Below, in pieces: positions 1 through 5,491 of a stretch of DNA of 5,491 nt. How positions within the stretch are numbered: the first letter of the stretch is position 1; every line of letters begins with the position of its first letter. The DNA comes from Candidatus Poribacteria bacterium (lineage in GTDB: Bacteria; Poribacteria; WGA-4E; WGA-3G), in assembly GCA_009835515.1 (NCBI GenBank), contig VXXH01000292.1, forward strand, positions 1-5,491, written 5' to 3'. The notes beneath the pieces are model-generated. The model was not told the origin of the DNA and searched no databases. It saw only the letters and a program-made list of their open reading frames with translations. Made by a program: the position numbers and the translations under genes.

Positions 1-92
1 TTGTTATCAGTGACAATTTCTCACGTGATTCAAAACATTGTATCAAATATCTAAAACAAAAGAAATCATTTTTTGGAAGGAATTCGCTCATC
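1..92 (+). promoter_or_regulatory. Leader of the substrate-binding protein gene, with an 8-bp palindrome and a weak promoter candidate
   Basis: This A/T-rich leader contains a perfect 8-bp palindrome, TCACGTGA, at 21-28, which could be half or all of an operator. The best sigma-70-like pair I can find is TTCTCA (18-23), 17 bases, TATCAA (41-46), with only 4 of 6 matches in each box, so it is weak. It would overlap the palindrome. An imperfect inverted repeat, TTGTTA (1-6) with TGACAA (11-16), lies at the extreme left and may belong to an upstream unit. A purine-rich GGAAGGA (75-81) is the ribosome-binding site, 11 bases before the ATG. Confidence 0.25.
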
Positions 93-1250
93 ATGCAGAA
101 ATTCTTAGTGCTCATCAGTTTTAGTGTCCTGCTTGTAATATCAATCGGATGTGACAGCATCCAAAAAATTGTCACACCTCAACAACAAGAAGAAACCCTC
201 AAGATCGGTTTCGTCGTCGCAGGTGAACGTGTTACGTACCCAAATGGCGCAGAAATGGCTGTCACCGAAATCAACCAGCGTGGCGGACTGCTTGGCACCC
301 CTGTTGAATTGATTGGACATATTAATAAAGAAGGGGGACCGGAGGTCTCCATCCAAATCGCTGAAAGACTTATTGTTGAAGACAAAATTATAGCACTCAT
401 CGGACCCAACCGCTCTTCTCATGCCGTTGTGGTTGGCCCAATTGCACAACGCCACGGAATCCCGATGATCACGACAACTGCGACCAACCCGAACGTTACA
501 AATGCAGGTAACTTCGTCTTCATGGCATCTTTTACGGATAGTTTTCAAGGTGCCGTCATGGCACAGTTCGCCAAAGCCGACCTCGGTGCCTCCACCGCCG
601 CGGTTATCACGCAAAGTGGAGACCTCTACACTGAAGGCATCTCTGAATTCTTCGCACGCAATTTCAGTGGACTCGGTGGTGAAATCGTTGCACGTGAGTT
701 CTATGAAGGCGAGATGTCTGATTTCACTGCGGAGCTCACCCGCATTGCCGATCTGCAACCCGACGCGCTTTTTATCGCTGGATTCGTTCAAGAAACTTCG
801 CTCATAACGCAACGGGCGCGGGCGATTCCACTGCTAAACCCAGATGGAGAACCGACAATATTCCTCGGCGCAGATTCATGGGATAGTGAACTTCTGTTCA
901 ATAATGAAGATGCTGAAGTGGAAGGTAGCTTTTTCAGTGGACACTTTTCACCAGAGACCGACGAACCAATAGCGCGCGCGTTTGTTGATACTTACGAAGC
1001 CATCTATGAATCCACACCGACTGGTGGTATTGGCGTTAGTTACGATGCAGTTAAACTGCTCTTTAATGCCGTTGAACGCGCCGGCAGCCTCGCCCCAGAA
1101 AAGATACGAGCGCAACTCGCTGCTACTGAGAATTACATCGGGGCGACGACCATCGCCAGTTACGATGAAAACCGCCATCCGACCAAAAGCGCAGTCATTT
1201 TCACCATCAAAGACGGAGAAAAGCGGTTCCATAAGCAGATTGACCCTTAA
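93..1250 (+). CDS. ABC transporter substrate-binding lipoprotein, branched-chain amino acid type (Peripla_BP_6 / type 1 periplasmic binding fold)
   Basis: This 385-residue protein is a likely extracytoplasmic solute receptor for an ABC importer of the LivJ/LivK class. Residues 1-19 form a lipoprotein signal: K3, a hydrophobic stretch, then ISIGC with the candidate lipidated Cys20. The residue after it is Asp21, which in E. coli marks inner-membrane retention. A short Gln/Glu-rich linker leads to the binding domain from about residue 36 (LKIGFVVAG). Family hallmarks follow: GAEMAVTEINQRGGLLG (52-68), the GP..SSHA...PIA...GIP segment (104-124) and TTTATNP (127-133), which in this fold line the ligand cleft. 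The second lobe includes QPDALFIAG (222-230) and GVSYDAVKLL (314-323). Length fits the family. The ATG is preceded by GGAAGGA. The ligand cannot be read from the sequence; amino acids, short amides or sugar acids are all possible. No permease or ATPase gene lies beside it in the window, so it may be an orphan receptor or served by a transporter elsewhere. Confidence 0.9.
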   Translation: MQKFLVLISFSVLLVISIGCDSIQKIVTPQQQEETLKIGFVVAGERVTYPNGAEMAVTEINQRGGLLGTPVELIGHINKEGGPEVSIQIAERLIVEDKIIALIGPNRSSHAVVVGPIAQRHGIPMITTTATNPNVTNAGNFVFMASFTDSFQGAVMAQFAKADLGASTAAVITQSGDLYTEGISEFFARNFSGLGGEIVAREFYEGEMSDFTAELTRIADLQPDALFIAGFVQETSLITQRARAIPLLNPDGEPTIFLGADSWDSELLFNNEDAEVEGSFFSGHFSPETDEPIARAFVDTYEAIYESTPTGGIGVSYDAVKLLFNAVERAGSLAPEKIRAQLAATENYIGATTIASYDENRHPTKSAVIFTIKDGEKRFHKQIDP

Positions 1251-1387
1251 AACCTGTATAGGAAGTTTTCATGTGTGTTCAGCAAACTTGATTTTTCTGA
1301 AAGAAGCCAAAACAGTTTACAACAAAAGTAACGTTAGGAAGTAAACCCAACAAGCTTTTTGAAAAATGAACTGTTTGCGATTACAAA

Positions 1388-1393
1388 AAGGAG
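1388..1393 (+). promoter_or_regulatory. Ribosome-binding site AAGGAG that sets the WD40 gene start
   Basis: A perfect AAGGAG lies 10 bases before the ATG at 1404. The reading frame stays open upstream to a TTG at 1359, but no comparable site precedes that codon. Starting at the ATG also puts the signal peptide exactly at the N-terminus. The ATG at 1404 is therefore the preferred start. Confidence 0.8.
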
Positions 1394-1403
1394 ACACCTC
1401 ACC

Positions 1404-3308
1404 ATGAAAACTTCCTTTTTTCTCATATTCACAGCAATTATCCTTTCAGTCTGCTGTTTCCGAATCACTGCTCAAGATTACACGCAGTTCAGTCTACCTG
1501 AAGGCGCAAAAGCACGTCTCGGTAAAGGGACATTGGGCGAAATCCGGTTTTCTCCTGATGGGAGTCGGTTGGCAGTTTCCAGTTCGGTTGGGGTATGGTT
1601 TTATGATCCACAAACTGGCAACGAGCTTGATCTGTTACCACAAACAGATTGTGCTGCCACCTTTGCACTCGCATATTTACCCCATGGAAACACCATCGCC
1701 AGGGCAATTGACGACAGCAAAATACAGTTATGGAATGTTGTTACGAAGCGACACATAGGCACACTTACAAAGTATGGACGTAGCATTACTTCTATTGCCT
1801 ATTCACCGGACGGCACTACAATCGTTAGTGGAAATTCCGACGGAGCGGTACGGGTCTGGGACGCTGAAACATATCAACGCAGAGGCACACTCAGCGGGCA
1901 TTCAAGTGCTGTCACCTCAGTCGCCTATTCACTCGATGGCACAGTAATCGCTACTGGTGGTGGGTGGGGTTACAGTGGAGTCCGTAGAAAGAGAAGAGAT
2001 GACACCGCCCGATTATGGAACGCAAATACAGGAAAGCGCATAGCAACCCTCGCCGGACATACAGACAGCGTCAACGCCCTCGCATTTTCGCCAGATAGCA
2101 CCATGATCGCCACTGCCAGTTCAGATACTACAATCCGATTGTGGAACACAAATACTGGCGATATCAAAACAATACTTATAGGACATACAGACGACGTTAA
2201 TTCTGTCATATATTCTCCAGATGGAAGGATGATCGTCAGTGCAAGTTCGGACGACACAGTCCGGCTGTGGAATGCTGATTCAGGAGAACATAAAGCAACA
2301 CTCAAAGGGCATACAGGTGCTGTCACTTCTGTCGCATATTCACCTGATGGAAATACCCTCGCTACCGCAAGCGGCGGAAAGTATGGTAACGACAATACCG
2401 TTCGGTTATGGGATGCTAATACCGGTGAAACCAAAGCCATACTCACAGGACATAACCGGGTCAACTCTGTGGTGTATTCACCTACTGAGGAACTCCGATT
2501 GTGGGTCGTGGAACCGACGAAACTCCAAGACACTTCCGCCGATGGAAATACCCGCGCTACTGCGGGTGACTCTGATACCATCCAGTTGTCAGATACGCGA
2601 ACAGGAAAGCGTAAAACTACACTTAGACATACTAACGCTATTGACTGGATCTATATGATGATAACAGATCGTGAGTATGGTATAGAAGCCTTAGCCTTTT
2701 CACCGGATGGAAATACTATCGTTACAGGTGGCGGATATTATACGCACGACGAAGGGACGGTGTACCTGTGGCATGCGCGGACAGGAAAACGTAAAACCAT
2801 ATATAAAGGTCCGGGTTACGTCTCTGCCGTGGCATTTTCGCCAGATGGTAGAACAATCGCTGCCGGCAATTGGGAAGATGAAATCCAGTTATGGCACGCC
2901 GTGACGGGCGAAAAACTTAAAAAAATACCCACGAAGCATATAGGTGGTGTTGGGTCATTAGTGTATTCCCCCGACGGGAAAACGCTCACCACCGGCGGCG
3001 GACACAACGACAAGAGAGTCTACATGTTCGATGCCGACACAGGTGCCCTCAAAACCACGCTTATAGGGCATACAGGAGGTGTTACTTCCATTATGTATTC
3101 ACCTGACGGAAGGACGGTTGCGACTGGAGGTCGATATGGCACGGTGCGGTTGTGGGACGCAGATATTGGAAAACACATAATGACTTTCACAGCACACACA
3201 GAGGTTACCTCCGTCATGTATTTTCCTGATGGTAATACTATCGTCTCCGGGCATGCAGACGGCACGGTGCTACTCTGGGATGTCACATCAATCCGGCAGG
3301 TAGAATAA
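1404..3308 (+). CDS. Secreted WD40-repeat beta-propeller protein (about 13 repeats)
   Basis: This 634-residue protein begins with a Sec-type signal peptide: K2, a hydrophobic core at residues 5-19, and probable cleavage after ITA (21-23). The pair CC at 17-18 is preceded by LSV, a poor lipobox, so lipidation is possible but less likely. From about residue 36 to the end it is built of WD40-like blades with the recurring pattern GHT..V.S..YSPDG...A..S.D.T.RLWD..TG. The SPDG turns begin near residues 50, 134, 230, 271, 313, 433, 479, 522, 566 and 607, with degenerate versions at 92, 176, 359 and 379. The best blades (residues 218-343) repeat every 42 residues. Such proteins fold into beta-propellers and normally act as binding scaffolds; no catalytic domain is visible. 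About 13 or 14 blades suggest two seven-bladed propellers. The partner is unknown. It starts 153 bases after the preceding gene, with no clear promoter or terminator between them. Confidence 0.88.
   Translation: MKTSFFLIFTAIILSVCCFRITAQDYTQFSLPEGAKARLGKGTLGEIRFSPDGSRLAVSSSVGVWFYDPQTGNELDLLPQTDCAATFALAYLPHGNTIARAIDDSKIQLWNVVTKRHIGTLTKYGRSITSIAYSPDGTTIVSGNSDGAVRVWDAETYQRRGTLSGHSSAVTSVAYSLDGTVIATGGGWGYSGVRRKRRDDTARLWNANTGKRIATLAGHTDSVNALAFSPDSTMIATASSDTTIRLWNTNTGDIKTILIGHTDDVNSVIYSPDGRMIVSASSDDTVRLWNADSGEHKATLKGHTGAVTSVAYSPDGNTLATASGGKYGNDNTVRLWDANTGETKAILTGHNRVNSVVYSPTEELRLWVVEPTKLQDTSADGNTRATAGDSDTIQLSDTRTGKRKTTLRHTNAIDWIYMMITDREYGIEALAFSPDGNTIVTGGGYYTHDEGTVYLWHARTGKRKTIYKGPGYVSAVAFSPDGRTIAAGNWEDEIQLWHAVTGEKLKKIPTKHIGGVGSLVYSPDGKTLTTGGGHNDKRVYMFDADTGALKTTLIGHTGGVTSIMYSPDGRTVATGGRYGTVRLWDADIGKHIMTFTAHTEVTSVMYFPDGNTIVSGHADGTVLLWDVTSIRQVE
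1509..3305 (+). repeat. Tandem WD40-coding repeats, visible also in the DNA
   Basis: The blades can be followed in the DNA as recurring GG(A/G)CATACAG starts at 2055, 2181, 2307 and 3067, with related ones at 1897 and 2448. The first three are exactly 126 bases apart (42 codons). Other blades are longer because of loop insertions, for example the basic loop GVRRKRRDD at residues 192-200 and the YYTHDEG loop at 445-451. The copies have diverged clearly, so this is an old protein repeat and not a fresh DNA amplification. Confidence 0.85.
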
Positions 3309-3319
3309 ATCAAATCACT

Positions 3320-3447
3320 CTTGTAGGAGGGGTTTGTAACCCCGATGCTTGTGGATAGCAGCGCGGCCCTATTTCCAATAATACACTCAGGAAACCGAGA
3401 ATTGAATGGTTCTGCCAGTTTCGAGAAAAAACGTGACATCCTACAAG
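3320..3447. repeat. Candidate small inverted-repeat element (128 bp) in the spacer
   Basis: The spacer contains CTTGTAGGA at 3320-3328 and its perfect reverse complement TCCTACAAG at 3439-3447. Between them are the hairpin at 3329-3343 and about 95 bp with no coding potential I can support. This resembles a small non-autonomous dispersed repeat (MITE- or REP-like). No target-site duplication is evident in the flanks, and only one copy is present here, so the call rests on the inverted ends alone. Confidence 0.4.
3329..3343 (+). other. Perfect hairpin GGGGTT-TGT-AACCCC
   Basis: A 6-bp perfect stem with a 3-base loop lies 20 bases after the stop codon of the WD40 gene. Its position suits a transcript-end structure, but no T-run follows (the next bases are GATGCTTG), so it is not a standard intrinsic terminator. 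It may protect the 3' end of the mRNA, or simply be part of the inverted-repeat element around it. Confidence 0.5.
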
Positions 3448-3461
3448 TTTTGTGGTATAGT
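3433..3461 (+). promoter_or_regulatory. Sigma-70-type extended -10 promoter for the Ldh_2 gene pair
   Basis: GTGACA (3433-3438, 5 of 6 to TTGACA) is separated by 17 bases from TATAGT (3456-3461, 5 of 6 to TATAAT). A TGG just before the -10 box (3453-3455) gives the extended TGn motif. Transcription would start near 3468, leaving a leader of about 60 bases. It is the best promoter in the window and points at the two dehydrogenase genes. Its spacer contains the right arm of the inverted repeat (3439-3447). Confidence 0.6.
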
Positions 3462-3494
3462 TATTGAACGCGAATTGGTACGAATAGACAAAAC

Positions 3495-3510
3495 TCCGAT
3501 CATTTTCGGA
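3495..3510 (+). other. Short leader hairpin before the ribosome-binding site
   Basis: TCCGA (3495-3499) pairs with TCGGA (3506-3510) across a 6-base loop, ending 5 bases before the AAGGAG (3516-3521) of the next gene. With only five pairs it may be chance. If it forms, it sits where it could affect ribosome loading. Confidence 0.25.
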
Positions 3511-3527
3511 ATGCGAAGGAGAAATAC

Positions 3528-4532
3528 ATGAATCGACCGCCAGAAGATTTTGTCCATGTAGACGAAGAGCGACTTCTCAACTTCTCTACCGCCTGCTTTG
3601 AGAAAGCCGGTATTACACACGAACACGCCGCACTCATCAGCCGACTGCTCGTTAATTCCGACCTGCGAGGAGTTCGGAGCCACGGTACCCGGACCGTCAA
3701 TGGATATTGTGGCGGCTTTGAAAATGGGAGTTTCAACCCTAATCCCGATATCCGAATTATTCATGAAACACCCACTGCTGTCGTGCTTGACGGAAACGGC
3801 ACACTCGGTTATCTACCGATGGTGCGCGCCACGGAGCACGCCATCGCCAAAGCAAAAGAAGTCGGCATCGGAATGGGACTGGTGCGCTATATCGGGCATT
3901 ACGGATCCGCAGGACACTATGCCCGAATCTGTAATGAAGCCGGTTGTATCGGCTTCTCAGTACAGGGGTATCAGAACCAAGGCAACGCTGGAAATCAAGA
4001 TCCCAAACCGCAGCTTGGTTACTACGGCAACCCGCCTATCTGTTTCGCGATCCCTTCTGGTGAAGAGCCACCTGTCGTGCTTGACGCAGCGACCTGTATC
4101 ATGGCAGACTATCAGCGCGGTCCCGACTTTGATGCCCTCCTTTCAGTTATACCCGCTGCTTTCTTCAAGAGTATCGGCTATACTGCCGTGGCAAGTTTGC
4201 TCGGTGGTGCCCTGACAGGTTTCACTGAACCACCCCCCGAAGATACCGCGAAATGGAGTGGTGGCAGAATGGGGGGTATGGTCCTCGCAATAGATATTGA
4301 ATCCGTTGTGCCAACCGCTGTTTTCAACGCTGAGGTCGACCGGATGGTACACGATGTCCGCGAAACTTACGAACCGTTACCGGGCACCGATAGAGCACTG
4401 CTACCCGGAGCAATCGAAACGGAACGCACAGAACAGCACCGTCGTGACGGTATCCGGTACGGTGAAATGGAACAGGAATCCGCCCGCAGTGTCAGCAAAC
4501 GATTAGGCGTGCCATTGCCTTGGGACGAATAA
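3528..4532 (+). CDS. Ldh_2-family NAD(P)-dependent oxidoreductase (malate/L-lactate dehydrogenase-like), copy 1
   Basis: This 334-residue protein probably reduces or oxidises a 2-keto/2-hydroxy acid in the cytoplasm. The family includes archaeal malate dehydrogenase, ureidoglycolate dehydrogenase (AllD), sulfolactate dehydrogenase (ComC), diketogulonate reductase (DlgD) and piperideine-2-carboxylate reductase (DpkA). Visible marks are LLVNSDLRGVRSHG (40-53), VVLDGNGTLGY (85-95), the GHYGSAGHYA segment with candidate catalytic His124, LDAAT (185-189), FFKSIGY with Lys214, LLGGALTG (224-231) and LLPGAIETER (291-300). It is divergent: IGHYG replaces the usual SNHFG, GNPP (167-170) replaces GTNP, and the stretch between LDAAT and FFKS is about 25 residues shorter than usual, losing the typical PEGWALD..G.PT segment. 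The substrate therefore cannot be inferred. AAGGAG lies six bases before the ATG. A paralogue follows after 25 bases, probably in the same transcript. Confidence 0.88.
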   Translation: MNRPPEDFVHVDEERLLNFSTACFEKAGITHEHAALISRLLVNSDLRGVRSHGTRTVNGYCGGFENGSFNPNPDIRIIHETPTAVVLDGNGTLGYLPMVRATEHAIAKAKEVGIGMGLVRYIGHYGSAGHYARICNEAGCIGFSVQGYQNQGNAGNQDPKPQLGYYGNPPICFAIPSGEEPPVVLDAATCIMADYQRGPDFDALLSVIPAAFFKSIGYTAVASLLGGALTGFTEPPPEDTAKWSGGRMGGMVLAIDIESVVPTAVFNAEVDRMVHDVRETYEPLPGTDRALLPGAIETERTEQHRRDGIRYGEMEQESARSVSKRLGVPLPWDE

Positions 4533-4557
4533 TCTCCACACGCTTAAAGGAACAGAC

Positions 4558-5491
4558 ATGAACAGACCACCAGAAGATTTCGTTTTAGTAGATGAGGAAC
4601 GACTTCTCAACTTCTCGACCACTTGCTTTAAGAAAGCGGGTCTCACAAGCGAACACGCCGCACTCATCAGCCGCTTACTCGTCAACTCTGACTTACGAGG
4701 TGTCCGTAGTCACGGCACACAGACAGTTAATAGATATTGCAGGGGTTTTGAAAGCGGGAGTCTCAATCCGAACCCGAATATCCGTGTCATCCATGAAACA
4801 CCAACTGCTGTTGTGCTTGATGGCAACGGCACACTCGGTTACCTTCCGATGGTGCGTGCCACTGAACACGCCATCGCCAAAGCGAAAGCAGTCGGCATCG
4901 GGATGGGACTCGTCCGCTACATCGGACACTACGGATCTGCGGGACACTATGCACGTATCTGTAACGAAGCCGGTTGTATCGGTTTTTCGGTACAAGGATC
5001 CCGGAACCACGGCAACGCCGGAAACCAAAACCCTAAACCGCAGCTCGGCTACTTCGGCAATCCACCGATATGTTTTGCCATCCCTTCTGGTGATGAACCA
5101 CCAGTCGTGCTGGATGCCGCGACCTGTATCATGGCGGACTACCAACGCGGTCCCGAATTCGACGCACTGCTTTCAATGATCCCCGCTGCTTTCTTCAAGA
5201 GTATCGGCTATACCGCTGTGGCACACCTGCTCGGCGGGGGACTCACAGGTTTCACCGAACCCCCACCCGAAGATACCGCGAAATGGAAACCTCCACAAGG
5301 CGGTATGGTCCTCGCCATAGACATTGAATCCGTTGTGCCACTTGATGTTTTCCACGCAGAGGTTGACCGGATGGTACACGATGTTCGTGAAACTTACGAA
5401 CCGTTGCCCGGAACCGACAAAGCACTGCTACCCGGGGCGGTTGAAGTGGAACGCACAGAACAGCATCGCCGTGTGGGTATCCGTTACGGAG
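4558..5491 (+). CDS. Ldh_2-family NAD(P)-dependent oxidoreductase, copy 2 (cut by the window edge)
   Basis: The gene opens with MNRPPEDFVLVDEERLL and stays open for 311 codons to the right edge. By comparison with copy 1, about 22 codons are missing, for an expected length near 333. My hand alignment gives about 34 substitutions and one single-residue gap over 312 columns, about 89% identity. All the motifs of copy 1 are kept: SHG (51-53), IGHYG with His124, GNPP, LDAAT, FFKSIGY and the LLGG..TG segment. The differences cluster at residues 55-77, 148-151 (YQNQ to SRNH), 244-248 (SGGRM to KPPQ) and 263-267. It presumably runs the same chemistry on the same or a related substrate. It begins 25 bases after the stop of copy 1, with its own AAGGA (4547-4551) six bases before the ATG and no promoter or terminator between, so co-transcription is likely. 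Many synonymous differences (about 12 of the first 60 bases differ) show that the duplication is not very recent. Confidence 0.88.
   Translation, partial: MNRPPEDFVLVDEERLLNFSTTCFKKAGLTSEHAALISRLLVNSDLRGVRSHGTQTVNRYCRGFESGSLNPNPNIRVIHETPTAVVLDGNGTLGYLPMVRATEHAIAKAKAVGIGMGLVRYIGHYGSAGHYARICNEAGCIGFSVQGSRNHGNAGNQNPKPQLGYFGNPPICFAIPSGDEPPVVLDAATCIMADYQRGPEFDALLSMIPAAFFKSIGYTAVAHLLGGGLTGFTEPPPEDTAKWKPPQGGMVLAIDIESVVPLDVFHAEVDRMVHDVRETYEPLPGTDKALLPGAVEVERTEQHRRVGIRYG

Noticed and set aside
141..812. 223-residue minus-strand reading frame
   Set aside because: It lies entirely opposite the substrate-binding protein gene, has no recognisable domain or ribosome-binding site, and is rich in Cys and Arg as expected for an antisense frame.
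1359..1403. TTG start extending the WD40 protein by 15 residues
   Set aside because: The extension would put a charged stretch ahead of the signal peptide, has no good ribosome-binding site, and overlaps the strong AAGGAG that serves the ATG at 1404.
1251..1403. Terminator or promoter between the receptor gene and the WD40 gene
   Set aside because: I see only a loose GTTTAC (1315-1320) / GTAAAC (1341-1346) inverted repeat with a 20-base loop and no convincing promoter boxes, so I make no call beyond the ribosome-binding site.
2055..2460. Regular 126-base periodicity as a possible CRISPR or satellite array
   Set aside because: The period is exactly 42 codons, the reading frame stays open, and the repeats encode WD40 blades; the repeated and variable parts do not behave like repeats and spacers.
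1970..2581. Long minus-strand reading frame with repeated SGEY and VCP motifs
   Set aside because: It is the antisense of the WD40 repeats. Its internal repetition simply mirrors the coding strand. The same holds for 3020-3439.
3329..3350. Intrinsic terminator after the WD40 gene
   Set aside because: The hairpin is good, but no T-run follows it, so I list it only as a hairpin.
3598..4215. Parallel plus-strand frames at 3598-4215 and 4592-5179
   Set aside because: They resemble each other only because they are the same out-of-frame reading of the two duplicated dehydrogenase genes; the true frames carry the family motifs.

Overview
The window holds four protein-coding genes, all on the + strand, with short spacers and no RNA genes or CRISPR. 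It looks bacterial. There are clear Shine-Dalgarno sites, a lipoprotein signal, a Sec signal peptide and a good sigma-70-type promoter. A many-bladed secreted WD40 protein beside tandem Ldh_2-family oxidoreductases, with moderate base composition, reminds me of sponge-associated or marine Candidatus Poribacteria or related uncultured phyla. That placement is an inference from gene style and not a match I could test.

Layout. Positions 1-92 are a leader with an 8-bp palindrome and only a weak promoter candidate. Positions 93-1250 encode a branched-chain-amino-acid-type (Peripla_BP_6) substrate-binding lipoprotein, with no permease or ATPase gene next to it in the window. Positions 1404-3308 encode a 634-residue exported protein made almost entirely of about 13 WD40-type repeats, one of them scrambled. 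Positions 3309-3527 are a 219-bp spacer. It holds a roughly 128-bp segment bounded by 9-bp perfect inverted repeats, with a GGGGTT/AACCCC hairpin near its left end and an extended -10 promoter across its right end. Positions 3528-4532, and 4558 to the window edge, are two tandem Ldh_2 (malate/L-lactate dehydrogenase-like) genes. Their products are about 89% identical and probably co-transcribed; the second is cut by the window edge after 311 codons.

How they work together. The two oxidoreductases look like one two-gene unit driven by the promoter at 3433-3461. The first two genes are both cell-envelope proteins but share no evident pathway with each other or with the dehydrogenases. The points most worth a second look are the divergent, compact form of the Ldh_2 family and its recent-looking duplication with changes clustered in a few places, the repeat-like spacer that seems to carry the promoter, and the scrambled blade in the WD40 protein. 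I see no clear evidence of a wholly new system.
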